From Anaerobacillus alkalidiazotrophicus (GTDB taxonomy: Bacteria; Bacillota; Bacilli; Bacillales_H; Anaerobacillaceae): a stretch of 64,000 bases of DNA. Shown here piece after piece: positions 45,285 through 54,967 of the stretch. A program made the translations under genes and the position numbers. Position 1 is the stretch's first letter. Each line of letters starts with the position of its first letter. The stretch spans positions 559,500 through 623,499 of the forward strand of contig NZ_MLQS01000030.1 of assembly GCF_001866055.1 (NCBI RefSeq). Direction: 5' to 3'. A model generated the notes under the pieces. It was not told the DNA's origin. It ran no database searches and worked only from the letters and a program-made list of their open reading frames with translations.

Positions 45285-45836
45285 ATGAATTGGTATGAAA
45301 AGCTGAATCAATATTTCCCTATTGAAGAGATGAAATCAAAAGAGCATATAGAGCTGTTATTAAAAGAAAAGGGAGATATTTATCACAAAGATGAAGGTCC
45401 TAATCATGTTATGATGTATGTAGAAATGGATGACTTTATCTTTATTGATTATTTGTTTGTATCAAAAAATGCTAGAGGCCAAGGATTAGGAAAAAAATTA
45501 TTAGATAATTTAAAAGCAAAACAAAAACCAATAATACTTGAAGTAGAACCTGTTACCTATGAAGACACAGACACAAAGAAGCGTTTTAATTTCTATGAAA
45601 GAGAAGGCTTTCATCATGCTAAATCCATTGGTTATCGTCGTAGATCCTTAGCAACGAAAGAAATAACGGATTTGGAGATCCTTTATTGGTCGCCAGAAAA
45701 TGACGACGAAGAAACCATTTATGAGAAGATGAAAGAAACGTACGAAACTATTCACACGTACAAAGATAAACAATTGTACGGTGAAGCTTATCAAAAAGTT
45801 GATGAAGTTCTTTCCTTCGATGAGGAACATTCTTAA
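45285..45836 (+). CDS. yjbC: GNAT-family acetyltransferase, YjbC-like
   Basis: 183 residues. VSKNARGQGLGKKLLDNL (about residues 63-80) is the acetyl-CoA-binding RxxGxG/A motif A, and the FYEREGF segment is motif B. The acceptor is unknown. ATG 45285 follows TTGGAGGT; the upstream in-frame ATG lacks a site. It lies before spx, as yjbC does in B. subtilis, although here a small gene and a terminator separate them. Confidence 0.85.
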   Translation: MNWYEKLNQYFPIEEMKSKEHIELLLKEKGDIYHKDEGPNHVMMYVEMDDFIFIDYLFVSKNARGQGLGKKLLDNLKAKQKPIILEVEPVTYEDTDTKKRFNFYEREGFHHAKSIGYRRRSLATKEITDLEILYWSPENDDEETIYEKMKETYETIHTYKDKQLYGEAYQKVDEVLSFDEEHS

Positions 45837-45891
45837 TTTAATTTGTCTTTGCTCTCTATGATTAATATTAAAATAAGGGAAGGTGCTTATT

Positions 45892-46020
45892 ATGAAAGGG
45901 AGAGAGAAGAAACGAAAAAAGAAAAGAGAAATTTGGAAAGATTTATTAAAAAAGAAATTTCCCGGTTGGCAACCGCTTCCAGGGAGAAAACCACTTTCTC
46001 AATCTAAGACAACAGCATAA
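45892..46020 (+). CDS. Small basic protein, 42 residues
   Basis: ATG 45892 follows GGGAAGGTG. The product is strongly basic (MKGREKKRKKKREIWKDLLKKKF) with a Pro-rich C-terminus. The family is not recognised. A terminator directly after it supports a real transcript end. Confidence 0.6.
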   Translation: MKGREKKRKKKREIWKDLLKKKFPGWQPLPGRKPLSQSKTTA

Positions 46021-46064
46021 GAAAAAGATGGTGTCCTATGATTTGTATAGGGGCACCTTTTTCT
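46021..46064 (+). terminator. Terminator after the small basic gene
   Basis: AAAAAGATGGTG and CACCTTTTT form an imperfect stem with CCTA/TAGG inside, ending in T. Confidence 0.75.
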
Positions 46065-46333
46065 TGAAAAAAATCTAAAGGCGAAAAGTATTTAGATTAG
46101 CGGTCTACATGCTACATTACATGAGTAATTCATATTTGAAATTAATGACAGATTTTAGAGTGATAGGTTAACACTATGTACAAGTTGTATAAATTTTGTT
46201 TATTTTTTTTGTTAGAAGGGTATTCAAATTAGAATAATTATTGTATAATTTGATTATCAACTAACAGTGTGTTTTTACTTTTAATTGAGAATTAGAAGAA
46301 AAGATATAGATAAATAGAAGGGAGAATTGAATA
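46065..46333 (+). promoter_or_regulatory. Promoter region of spx
   Basis: Strongly AT-rich. TATAAT at 46244-46249 is a good -10. Spx genes usually have several promoters; no other is clear. GAAGGGAG precedes the ATG. Confidence 0.45.
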
Positions 46334-46732
46334 ATGGTTACACTATTTACATCCCCAAGTTGTACATCTTGTAGAAAAGCGAAGGCTTGGTTAGAGGAGC
46401 ATAATATTGAATTTGTTGAGAGGAATATCTTTGCTGAACCTTTAACGATTGATGAGGTAAAAGAAGTAGTTCGCATGACTGAAGACGGTACAGATGAAAT
46501 TATTTCAACTCGTTCAAAGGTGTTTCAAGAATTAAATGTTGAAGTAGAGTCATTATCATTACAACAACTTTTTAAGATTGTAAGTGAAAATCCAGGTTTA
46601 TTGCGTCGTCCGATACTAATCGATGAAAAACGATTACAAGTAGGATATAATGAAGCAGAAATAAGAAGGTTTTTACCACGTAAAGTTCGTACATTCTTCT
46701 TACAAGAAGCTCAAAGAGCAGTTAACGAGTAG
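46334..46732 (+). CDS. spx: Redox-sensing transcription regulator Spx
   Basis: 132 residues of the ArsC/Spx family. [12 protein letters not shown] carries the redox switch C10-x2-C13. RRPI (about 91-94) and the C-terminal helix follow as in B. subtilis SpxA. Spx binds the RNA polymerase alpha C-terminal domain and controls thiol-stress genes. It is degraded by ClpXP with the help of SpxH, encoded further on in this window. The length is the family standard. Confidence 0.95.
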   Translation: MVTLFTSPSCTSCRKAKAWLEEHNIEFVERNIFAEPLTIDEVKEVVRMTEDGTDEIISTRSKVFQELNVEVESLSLQQLFKIVSENPGLLRRPILIDEKRLQVGYNEAEIRRFLPRKVRTFFLQEAQRAVNE

Positions 46733-46747
46733 AATATATATAAAAGC

Positions 46748-46777
46748 AAAATGGCAGACGATTAGTCTGCCATTTTC
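46748..46777. terminator. Terminator between spx and yjbE
   Basis: AAAATGGCAGAC and GTCTGCCATTTT form a 12-bp perfect stem around 5 bases; it serves both convergent genes. Confidence 0.88.
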
Positions 46778-46826
46778 GTTTAAACCGACGTATTGAACAT
46801 TGTATTAAATTGTTTCTAATTTTAAA

Positions 46827-47510
46827 TTACTTTTTTATCCATTCAATATTGCTTTTCATTCGTTTTGATAGCCAACCGATACACATGATTAAAATTATGA
46901 TTAATGTTTGCATAAGGGATGCGAAGGTGGGGTGGCTATTAAACAATGGAGCTAACATTGGCTCATGAGCGATCATCTTTGTAGCGGTAAATGCTAGGAT
47001 GCCAGCTCCGAAATAAATAATAATTGGAAAACGTTGCATCGCAAATAAAATAATCCGACTACCCCAAATGATAATTGGTACTGATACTAATAAACCAATG
47101 ATTACTAATGCTTTATTCCCGTGAGCAGCCCCTGCTACAGCTATTACATTGTCAAACCCCATAACAATATCAGCTACAATAATTGTTTTGATAGCAGCGA
47201 ATACCGTTGATTTGCCTTGGATATCACGATCATCATTTGTATCAATTAATAAATGATAAGAAATATAAAGTAATAAAGCTCCTCCAATTGCCATAAGCAT
47301 TGGTATTTTTAACAGGTAAACGGCAACTAGAGTAAGTGTTATTCTCGCAATGATTGCAAACATAATTCCTAGTACAATAGCTTTATGTCTAATTTTTTCG
47401 GGTAAATTACGGCAGGCAAGAGCAACAACGATAGCGTTGTCTCCACCTAAAACAATATCAATACCAATAATCGTTAATAATGGAATAATAAAATCCATTT
47501 GTAGGCTCAT
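46827..47510 (-). CDS. yjbE: TerC-family integral membrane protein YjbE
   Basis: 227 residues, seven helices. IGIDIVLGGDNAIVVAL and VADIVMGFDNVIAVAGA are the two conserved Asp-containing helices of TerC proteins (GGDN and GFDN). The family is now linked to Mn2+ efflux and metalation of secreted proteins. ATG 47510 follows AGAGGTG; GTG 47516 is also in frame. Its position next to spx matches yjbE of B. subtilis. No riboswitch is apparent before it. Confidence 0.9.
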   Translation of the reverse strand: MSLQMDFIIPLLTIIGIDIVLGGDNAIVVALACRNLPEKIRHKAIVLGIMFAIIARITLTLVAVYLLKIPMLMAIGGALLLYISYHLLIDTNDDRDIQGKSTVFAAIKTIIVADIVMGFDNVIAVAGAAHGNKALVIIGLLVSVPIIIWGSRIILFAMQRFPIIIYFGAGILAFTATKMIAHEPMLAPLFNSHPTFASLMQTLIIILIMCIGWLSKRMKSNIEWIKK

Positions 47511-48021
47511 GGACACACCTCTAATCTCTTAAATGAATAAAGAACAAGTATAACACTTATAAATTGAGTAAATAAATGTTAAAATAAAAGGACAACTTAT
47601 TAACTAAACATATCACTTTATACTTGATTTCATTCCTTTTTTTTAAGGAAGCAAAAAAAAAGTTTGAAAATAGCTGTTAAGATTCAGTGTCTACACTTTA
47701 GGTTGCTTGGATCATTATGGCGCGAAGACTTTTCTTATTCTAAAGAAATAATGTAATTTTTGCATCGCATATAATTTCCATTCTGAATTGATTTATCATA
47801 GAATAGAAGTATAATATATGAAAAGGAATTGCTTCATTTGTACTAATATAAAATGTGTTGAAAATAAGATGAGAATAGAGCCGGAAGGTTGTATAAGTAT
47901 ACTTGTTTTTGGAACATCCTTTTAAAAGGAAAGTAATTGGGATAGGGTTAAGCTGTGCGCTCTCTAGGGGAAAAGCATGTCCCTTCCGTCATTTAAATTT
48001 GCAAGAAGGGAGAGTAGAATT
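47511..48021. other. Divergent region between yjbE and mecA
   Basis: About 510 bp, AT-rich, with no supported gene. The in-frame extension of mecA back to 47977 has no ribosome binding site. AAGGGAG before ATG 48022 is the only clear signal. Confidence 0.45.
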
Positions 48022-48687
48022 ATGGAGATAGAAAGACTGAATGAGTCAACAATCAAGTTTTTTATCACGTATAAGGACATAGAAAATCGCGGCTTTGATC
48101 GAGAGGAAATTTGGTATAATCGTGAACGAGGCGAGGAACTATTTTTCGAAATGATTAATGAAGCTAATGACCAGGGAAATTTTGAGTTAGAAGGTCCTTT
48201 GTGGATCCAAGTTCAAGCTCTTGATAGGGGTTTAGAAATTATCGTTACTAGAGGCCAAATAACTGACGGTAACGTGAGATTAGAAATACCTGTTTCTAAT
48301 GACCAAACTAACTTACCTGTAGATGAAAATATTGAAGATATGCTTGATGAGAATTTTGTAAACAATAAAGATCTTCAAGAAGATGAGGAGCCAGAATTAT
48401 TAGATCTTGTTATTGGCTTTGATGATTTTGAAGACATAATTTCATTAAGTCATCATATAGAAGTAAGAGGGTTTAATAATGCTCTTTATCACTTTGAAAA
48501 TAAATATTATTTGTTTGTTATGTTTACTGATGAATTTCCAGAAGATGAGCAAGACGATATACTAAGTCAAATTTTAGAGTTTGGCTATGAGTCAGAAATT
48601 ACGATTCACCGTATCCAAGAGTATGGCAAGGAAATCATAGCAGACGAATCATTACAAGAGTTACGTAAAAAGTTTGATAAAAAATAG
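48022..48687 (+). CDS. mecA: ClpC adaptor protein MecA
   Basis: 221 residues. MEIERLNESTIKFFITYKDIENRGFDREEIWYNRERGEELF is the conserved N-terminal substrate-binding domain. An acidic linker (about 100-135, DENIEDMLDE...EDEEPELLD) joins the C-terminal ClpC-binding domain (FEDIISLSHHIEVRG, FENKYYLFVMF). MecA delivers ComK and ComS to ClpCP and assists ClpC assembly. The start is ATG 48022, 11 bases after AAGGGAG. Confidence 0.95.
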   Translation: MEIERLNESTIKFFITYKDIENRGFDREEIWYNRERGEELFFEMINEANDQGNFELEGPLWIQVQALDRGLEIIVTRGQITDGNVRLEIPVSNDQTNLPVDENIEDMLDENFVNNKDLQEDEEPELLDLVIGFDDFEDIISLSHHIEVRGFNNALYHFENKYYLFVMFTDEFPEDEQDDILSQILEFGYESEITIHRIQEYGKEIIADESLQELRKKFDKK

Positions 48688-48705
48688 AACTGACTTTTAA
48701 AGAAA

Positions 48706-48802
48706 GGGTCAGGCACTTCCTCTAAAGAAAATGTGAACACAATGATAATGAAATTTCATTATTTTCACTAAAATTTAGGAAGCGTCCCCTTTTTTTCTTT
48801 TT
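48706..48802 (+). terminator. Long hairpin terminator after mecA
   Basis: GGGTCAGGCACTTCCT near 48706 pairs imperfectly with AGGAAGCGTCCCC near 48776. Inside, AATGATAATGAAATTTCATTATT forms its own palindrome. A long T run follows. Confidence 0.7.
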
Positions 48803-49017
48803 TATTAAAAATAAGGGACTACGTTTTCTAATGAGTGAATTGAGAATACGGCCAGCTCCAATGCTTGCTAGTTTGGCCACGGTATCTTTTTAGAAGACTA
48901 AAGTGAGTTTAGGAAAGTATTCTATTGATTCTCGCTCATGACAAATCCGCTTGTGCTTTTTTTGTTACCTTCATAGTAATAAATGTATTTTTAATATTTA
49001 TAAGGAAGGTAAAGATT

Positions 49018-50529
49018 ATGAAAAAGAAACTTCAAATACTATTGTTTTTATTAATTATTGGGATCGTTCTATACTTAACGAAAGATTACTGGGAAGGTTG
49101 GATAGTTGGGGGAGTAAGTATACTTTTTTCACTATCTGCATTCTTTATTGCAATTGTAATCTTTTTAGAAAATCGTCATCCATCAAGAACTGTAACATGG
49201 TTAATGGTTCTTGCTGTTTTTCCAGTTTTAGGTTTCTTCTTTTATTTAATGTTTGGTCAAAATCATCGTAAAATGAAGACATTTACGGAAAAAGCGATTT
49301 TGGATGAACAAGCTCTACACTTAATTGAAGGAAATAAACCATTAAATGAGAATGAATTAGGTAAAATGGGTGAAGATCAACAGCTCCTATTTCGACTTGC
49401 CCATCGGTTAGCCAACAATCCTATATCTTTTTCAACGGAAACAAAAGTTTTAACAGATGGGAAAGAAACGTTTACCCACATATTAAAGGCGATAAACGAT
49501 GCTACAAATCATATTCATATGGAATATTACATCGTTAGAAGTGATGAGATTGGAAATGAGATAAAAAATATATTAATTAAGAAGGCGAAAGAAGGAGTTA
49601 ATGTTCGTTTTCTTTATGATGCAGTCGGCTGCTTTCAATTACCCAAAACCTACATTGATCAGTTAAAAGAGGCAGGAGTAAAAATGGTACCATTTGCTCC
49701 TGTTAAAATGCCATTACTAAACCATAAAATAAATTACCGAAATCACCGTAAAATTATAGTGGTAGATGCCCAAATTGCTTTTGTTGGGGGCCTGAATATC
49801 GGAGATGAATATTTAGGTAAAAACCAATACTTCGGTCATTGGCGCGACACTCATTTATTTGTAAAAGGTGAAGCTGTTCGTTCACTGCAGCTTATTTTTT
49901 TGCGTGACTGGTATTATATGACAAAAGAAACCTTGTTGAAGCAGAGTTATCTGTCTCCAGATCTGCCGAATGTAGAACGTTTAGGTGGAGTACAAATGAT
50001 TGCTAGTGGACCAGATACGCGCTGGGAAGTAATCAAAAAGTTATTTTTCTCTATGATTACTTCTGCAAAAAAATCAATTTGGGTCGCATCACCCTATTTT
50101 ATTCCAGATGACGATATCCTTTCTGCTTTGAAAATAGCAGCGTTAAGTGGTGTAGACGTGCGTATTCTAGTTCCTAATCGACCTGATAAAAAAATTGTTT
50201 TTTATGCATCTCGTTCTTATTTTCCTGAACTACTAGAGGCGGGGGTCAAAGTCTATGAATACAATCGGGGATTTATGCATAGTAAAATTCTAATTGTTGA
50301 TAGTGAAATTGCTTCGATTGGAACAGCGAATATGGATATGAGGAGTTTTCATTTAAACTTTGAAGTAAACGCCTTTTTATATAAAACTAAAAGTGTCCAT
50401 ACCCTTGTTAGTGATTATATCTACGATATGGAACATTCTACGATCATAAGTTATGAACAGTTCCAAAAACGTTCCATATTTAACCGAATTGTAGAGTCTA
50501 CATCAAGGTTATTATCACCTATGCTCTAG
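49018..50529 (+). CDS. cls: Cardiolipin synthase
   Basis: 503 residues. Two N-terminal membrane helices (about 5-22 and 30-75) are followed by two phospholipase D motifs: NHRKIIVVDAQIAFVGGLNIGDE near 240 and MHSKILIVDSEIASIGTANMDMRS near 420. It joins two phosphatidylglycerols into cardiolipin at the membrane. The frame is open from 48925, but AAGGAAGG lies 8 bases before ATG 49018, and the product then starts like other Cls proteins. It is inserted between mecA and coiA compared with B. subtilis. Confidence 0.93.
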   Translation: MKKKLQILLFLLIIGIVLYLTKDYWEGWIVGGVSILFSLSAFFIAIVIFLENRHPSRTVTWLMVLAVFPVLGFFFYLMFGQNHRKMKTFTEKAILDEQALHLIEGNKPLNENELGKMGEDQQLLFRLAHRLANNPISFSTETKVLTDGKETFTHILKAINDATNHIHMEYYIVRSDEIGNEIKNILIKKAKEGVNVRFLYDAVGCFQLPKTYIDQLKEAGVKMVPFAPVKMPLLNHKINYRNHRKIIVVDAQIAFVGGLNIGDEYLGKNQYFGHWRDTHLFVKGEAVRSLQLIFLRDWYYMTKETLLKQSYLSPDLPNVERLGGVQMIASGPDTRWEVIKKLFFSMITSAKKSIWVASPYFIPDDDILSALKIAALSGVDVRILVPNRPDKKIVFYASRSYFPELLEAGVKVYEYNRGFMHSKILIVDSEIASIGTANMDMRSFHLNFEVNAFLYKTKSVHTLVSDYIYDMEHSTIISYEQFQKRSIFNRIVESTSRLLSPML

Positions 50530-50556
50530 TTTTTTGAGAAGAAACTAGAGCTATAT
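50523..50556 (+). terminator. Terminator overlapping the cls stop
   Basis: GCTCTAGTTT and AAACTAGAGC form a 10-bp perfect stem; the tail is TATATTTT. Confidence 0.65.
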
Positions 50557-50577
50557 TTTACATAATCAGAATTAATA

Positions 50578-50748
50578 AATTTCTAACTTGGAAACTGTCT
50601 AGCTTCAGCGCCCTATCGACTAGAAAGCTTCCTTCGTCTCGTCTACGATAAGTCGAGAACGAAAGTCTAACGACTTTCGACTCTCCTATATCTCACTCGA
50701 CTCAGTCCAGCTTATTACGTCTAGAGCTGCGGCGCTTGCGCTTTTCTT
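50578..50748. repeat. Dispersed intergenic repeat with conserved ends, copy C (long core)
   Basis: Almost the same as copy A at 28880-29051 over its full length, including the inner ACGAAAGTCTAACGACTTTCG hairpin region. It opens TTCTAACTTGGAAACTGTC and ends GGCGCTTGCGCTTTTCTT. It fills most of the 50530-50895 gap. Confidence 0.78.
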
Positions 50749-50895
50749 TCTATGCTAGTTTTTAATGGACTTTTTTGAAATAAATCGGTATGAGATATTC
50801 ATTTTCTGTAATAAAGTCCAAACTTAGGGTAGATTGCTATTTCAATAGTTGATAAACTAGTAGAAACTATACTATGTAAAATGGAGTGATGTTTT

Positions 50896-52071
50896 TTGCT
50901 AGTAGCGTTAACAAAACAGGGATCGCTTTTTTCCTTAGCAAATAAATCTTTTAGTAAACAAGAATTAATTAAATTAAGAGAAAAAACAATCTTCTTATGC
51001 CCTGTATGCAAACAAGAAGTCGTTTTAAAATTAGGAGAAAAGCTTGCTTGGCACTTTGCTCATAAGAAAAATGATCGTTGTCATGATGAAATGGAGGGTG
51101 AAACAGAATATCATTTAAACGGGAAAAAGCTACTATATGAATGGCTTAAAAATCAAGGTTTTGATGTTCATCTTGAAGCATACATAAAAGAGGCGAAACA
51201 ACGACCAGATTTATTAGTTCATTTCAAAAAAAAATCCTATGTGATTGAATTTCAATGTGCAAAAATTTCTCCAGAAATTTTTTTAAAAAGAACAAATACT
51301 TACCGAAAATATAATTATATACCTATATGGATTTTAGGAGGAAATCAATTAATTAGGATTAAAAATAATTTCTTTAAGCTTAATTCGTTTCATTTTCTTT
51401 TTGTGTATCGCTCACTAACAAAGAATAACGCTGTCCAACTGCTAAGTTTTTGTCCTCAAAATAAACAATTTGCTAAATTAACGAATATTTCTCCTCTATC
51501 AGTTAATCGATCTTTTTCCTTTCCTACATTTTATCCACTTAGAAATTTTCATTTTTATGATATTTTTCAAGATTATCATCAATTCGTTCCAAAAGAGATA
51601 TGGCTAAACTCAAAAAGCTATTGGCGACAGCATCGATTAAGATTGACTCATTCAGAACAATACGTAAAAGACTTATATTATCGTAAAGGACATCCCCTAA
51701 TTTTATTTCCCTCTGAAGCAGGTATACCAACTCCATTCTACTATTTTATTGAATCTCCAACCTATATATGGCAAAGTTGGATATTAGAAACTTTTGTTAC
51801 CAACAGAAAAGTCGGTGAAAAAATACATTATACATTAATATTGCGTGCATTTAACACAGCATTACAGAAAGGTGTATTTCGAATTCGAGTGATGCCTTTG
51901 ATTGAAAATGGAAGTTACAATTGTGCTCTTCAATGCTATTTACACTTTTTATGTAAATTGAATGTTTTGATAACGAAAGACGGACAAATATTTATTAAAA
52001 AGAGAGATATAGCATACCCTAAAAATTTAGAACAAGCATTAAAAAAAGACGAAGAACTTGGAGTAATTTGA
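50896..52071 (+). CDS. coiA: Competence protein CoiA
   Basis: 391 residues. An N-terminal zinc-finger-like part (LCPVCKQE...WHFAH...C) leads to a nuclease-like core with RPDLLVHFKKKSYVIEFQCA, matching the PD-(D/E)xK arrangement, and a longer C-terminal region. CoiA promotes recombination during transformation. The start is TTG 50896, about 7 bases after GGAGTGATG. It follows mecA (with cls between) and precedes pepF, as in B. subtilis. Confidence 0.9.
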   Translation: MLVALTKQGSLFSLANKSFSKQELIKLREKTIFLCPVCKQEVVLKLGEKLAWHFAHKKNDRCHDEMEGETEYHLNGKKLLYEWLKNQGFDVHLEAYIKEAKQRPDLLVHFKKKSYVIEFQCAKISPEIFLKRTNTYRKYNYIPIWILGGNQLIRIKNNFFKLNSFHFLFVYRSLTKNNAVQLLSFCPQNKQFAKLTNISPLSVNRSFSFPTFYPLRNFHFYDIFQDYHQFVPKEIWLNSKSYWRQHRLRLTHSEQYVKDLYYRKGHPLILFPSEAGIPTPFYYFIESPTYIWQSWILETFVTNRKVGEKIHYTLILRAFNTALQKGVFRIRVMPLIENGSYNCALQCYLHFLCKLNVLITKDGQIFIKKRDIAYPKNLEQALKKDEELGVI

Positions 52072-52519
52072 ATTAGCGATAAAATCGTATTTTAAGTATA
52101 AAATCTACATGTTCAGTGGATTTAAAAGTCGTTTTGAACAAGGATACAGAAATGAACGTTGGTGTCAACAGGAGAGATGAAGAGTAAAAAGGTAATGATT
52201 ATATTCGTGCCCGATGAGAGAAGAAATGAGTGATAGCAGTCACGTGAGAAAGCGAAACGTGCCCGGAGTTATACTGAATATAAGAAGTCGGTAACACGCA
52301 CCAATCGCTCCCCATTTGTTATCTATTAATGAAGCGGCAACCTACGTTCGATTCATAACTTGTTTTACCGAATTGTATTAATAATAGTAAAGAATAGTCC
52401 AAATAATTACTTCGGTAATGGTAATATTTTTCTGAGAAAAAAGGATTAATTCTATAAAGTAACGAAGAATATATATATTAAATCAGTATGTTTTTTGTAC
52501 TATATGGAGGTGCGACTAT
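52072..52519. other. coiA-pepF gap with a G+C-richer stretch
   Basis: 448 bp. From about 52150 to 52350 base composition is clearly higher in G+C than the flanks, with short complementary pieces (CACGTG...CACG region, GTGCCCG repeated at 52207 and 52259). No ORF with a ribosome binding site exists; a 26-codon frame at 52213 has none. It could be an unrecognised structured RNA or the remnant of a repeat. TATGGAGGTG before pepF is its ribosome binding site. Confidence 0.35.
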
Positions 52520-54340
52520 ATGTCAGATCAAACAAAAACGAAACAGCTTCCAAAGCGTGAGGAGATCCCGGTAGAAAGAACTTGGGATGTGGAAGCGATC
52601 TTTTCAACTGATGAAGCTTGGGAAAAAGAATTTAATGAATTAAAGTCTGAAATGCCTAAAATACAAGAATTTAAAGGGAAATTAGAAATAAGTAGTGATC
52701 AGTTATATCAATGTTTAAAATATCAAAATGAGTTAAGCATGCGCTTAGGGAAGTTGTATGTTTATGCTCATTTAAAAAGTGACTCAGATACAACAAATTC
52801 GTTTTATCAAGGTTTAAACGACAGGGCTTCAAATCTAGCCACACAATTTAGTAATTATTCATCGTTCATTATTCCAGAATTATTAAGTATACCAGAAGAA
52901 AAAATTGCTCAATTCGTCGCTGAGAATGATGACTTGAAAATCTACAAGCACGCATTAGATGAAACGAATCGTCAGAGACCACATGTGTTATCTGAAAGTG
53001 AGGAAGCAATATTAGCTCAGGTAAGTGAAGTGACAGCAAGTTCTTCTAATACATTTGGAATGTTAAACAATGCTGATCTAAAGTTCCCTACAATTAAAGA
53101 CGAAAACGGAGAAGAGATAGAAGTTACTCATGGACGTTTTATACGCTTCATGGAAAGCAGTGATCGTCGAGTAAGAGAAGATGCGTTTAAAGCGATTTAC
53201 GAAACGTATGAGAAATATAAAAATACGTTAGCTAGTACATTAAGTGGAAATGTAAAGAAAAATTTATTTAATGCTAATGTGAGAAATTATCAATCGGCAC
53301 GTCAAGCAGCCCTAGATAATAATAATATACCTGAAGTTGTTTATGACCAATTAGTTGATACAGTTAATGATCATTTACACTTATTACATCGTTACGTTGC
53401 CCTACGAAAAAAGGCTTTAGATCTAGATGAAATCCATATGTATGATTTGTACACGCCAATTATTAAGGACGTAAAAATGGAAGTGACTTATGAAGAAGCC
53501 AAGGACCTTGTAATAAAAGGTGTTGAGCCACTTGGAGAAGAATACGTTAATATCATTAAAGAAGGCTTTGAAAAACGTTGGGTTGATATAGAAGAAAATG
53601 TTGGGAAAAGAAGTGGAGCTTATTCTTCTGGAACATATGGAACAATGCCTTACATTTTAATGAATTGGCAAAATAACATAAATAATCTATTTACGTTAAC
53701 ACATGAATTCGGTCATTCTGTTCATAGTTATTACTCAAGAAAAACTCAGCCATATCATTATTCTGGATATTCAATTTTTGTAGCAGAAGTTGCTTCAACT
53801 TGCAATGAAGCGTTACTTAATGATTATTTATTAAAAGTAACAGAAGATAAGAAAAAGAAACTATACTTATTAAATCATTTCCTTGAGGGATTTAGAGGGA
53901 CGGTATTCCGCCAAACGATGTTTGCAGAGTTTGAGAAATTAATTCATGAGAAGGCTGGAAATGGAGAACCGCTAACTCCTGAATTACTTTCGAAGACATA
54001 TTATGAATTAAATAAAAAATATTTTGGTGACAACATTATTCTTGATGATGAGATTGCAATGGAATGGGCAAGGATTCCCCATTTTTATTACAATTTCTAC
54101 GTTTATCAATATGCAACTGGATATAGTGCTGCGACAGCACTATCAAAACAAATTCTAGAGGAAGGAAACTCAGCTGTCACTCGTTATATAGATTTCTTAA
54201 AGGCTGGTAGCTCAGATTATCCAATTGAAATATTAAAGCGTGCTGGTGTAGATATGACTAGTTCAAATCCTATTAAGGAAGCCTTAACAGTGTTTGAAAA
54301 AACGCTAAATGAAATGGAACAATTATTGTTTGATAAGTAA
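52520..54340 (+). CDS. pepF: Oligoendopeptidase F
   Basis: A 606-residue M3-family zinc peptidase, cytoplasmic. LTHEFGHSVHSYYS (about residues 392-405) contains HExxH, and the downstream EVASTCNEALL holds the third ligand Glu. It degrades short peptides. Overproduction of the B. subtilis homologue affects sporulation signalling peptides. Size is normal. A terminator follows the gene. Confidence 0.94.
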   Translation: MSDQTKTKQLPKREEIPVERTWDVEAIFSTDEAWEKEFNELKSEMPKIQEFKGKLEISSDQLYQCLKYQNELSMRLGKLYVYAHLKSDSDTTNSFYQGLNDRASNLATQFSNYSSFIIPELLSIPEEKIAQFVAENDDLKIYKHALDETNRQRPHVLSESEEAILAQVSEVTASSSNTFGMLNNADLKFPTIKDENGEEIEVTHGRFIRFMESSDRRVREDAFKAIYETYEKYKNTLASTLSGNVKKNLFNANVRNYQSARQAALDNNNIPEVVYDQLVDTVNDHLHLLHRYVALRKKALDLDEIHMYDLYTPIIKDVKMEVTYEEAKDLVIKGVEPLGEEYVNIIKEGFEKRWVDIEENVGKRSGAYSSGTYGTMPYILMNWQNNINNLFTLTHEFGHSVHSYYSRKTQPYHYSGYSIFVAEVASTCNEALLNDYLLKVTEDKKKKLYLLNHFLEGFRGTVFRQTMFAEFEKLIHEKAGNGEPLTPELLSKTYYELNKKYFGDNIILDDEIAMEWARIPHFYYNFYVYQYATGYSAATALSKQILEEGNSAVTRYIDFLKAGSSDYPIEILKRAGVDMTSSNPIKEALTVFEKTLNEMEQLLFDK

Positions 54341-54387
54341 CCTTGGGCTTCTATTAATTTGGTATGATAATTAAGTTTTGATTATAG

Positions 54388-54460
54388 AAAAAAGACTGTT
54401 AGTTAAGAGCTTGATCGTCATTTGCACGAAACCAAAAGCTTATACCGACAGTCTTTTTTC
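54388..54460 (+). terminator. Terminator after pepF
   Basis: AAAAAAGACTGT and ACAGTCTTTTTT are the outer arms, with AAGAGCTT/AAGCTT inside. It also lies just past the 3' end of the small minus-strand gene, so it may serve both. Confidence 0.82.
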
Positions 54461-54479
54461 AACTAATTTTTCAATCTTC

Positions 54480-54656
54480 TCATGAAAATCCACGAAAACG
54501 TCTTCGTTCATTATAACAGTGTACTGTGAATAATATTGAAAGTAATAATAGTGGTGCAGCTATCCAAATTGGTATAAAATACAATAAACTTAAAATGAAA
54601 ATTCCAAAAGTTATGAAGGTGAATAGAAGACCAATAAAAAACATGACCTGATACAC
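54480..54656 (-). CDS. Small two-helix membrane protein behind Fnr-type sites, 58 residues
   Basis: GTG 54656 follows GGTGAG with 6-base spacing. The product VYQVMFFIGLLFTFITFG... has two hydrophobic helices (about 4-25 and 28-46) and a basic tail NERRRFRGFS. ATG 54644 is an alternative start. The family is not recognised. The only upstream regulatory signals are Fnr-type sites at 54791-54896, so low-oxygen expression is plausible. Confidence 0.6.
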   Translation of the reverse strand: MYQVMFFIGLLFTFITFGIFILSLLYFIPIWIAAPLLLLSILFTVHCYNERRRFRGFS

Positions 54657-54790
54657 TAATGTCTCACCATCCCTAAATATTGTTTATCTCAATCGTAAAG
54701 GGCAGTAACCCCCTATTACTAAAGTAAAACTTACTAAATTCCTATGATAGGGAGGGACGAGTTATTCATAAAAGTTAATCGTGAATATTT

Positions 54791-54896
54791 TGTGAAATAC
54801 TTCACGAAATGGTTGAATTTCTTACAAAAAAGAGGTAAATTATAATTGTGAACAAGATCACATAACTCCCCCTAAGTTTATGTGAATGAAATCACA
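54791..54896. promoter_or_regulatory. Array of three Fnr-type operators
   Basis: TGTGAAATACTTCACG (54791-54806, one mismatch), TGTGAACAAGATCACA (54847-54862, perfect) and TGTGAATGAAATCACA (54881-54896, perfect). On the minus strand the first is about 41 bases from a start that would follow TATGAAT (54771-54765), directing the small membrane gene. The perfect pair may instead serve a short + transcript ending at 54998. Confidence 0.7.
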
Positions 54897-54967
54897 AACC
54901 CCTTTTAAAAGTTTTAATCCCTTTTATTACTGTGTACGGAAAACCTTGACAATTAATGAATGCAATG

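Noticed and set aside
46065..46333. Riboswitch or structured leader before spx
   Set aside because: No conserved aptamer motif seen; only AT-rich promoter-like DNA.
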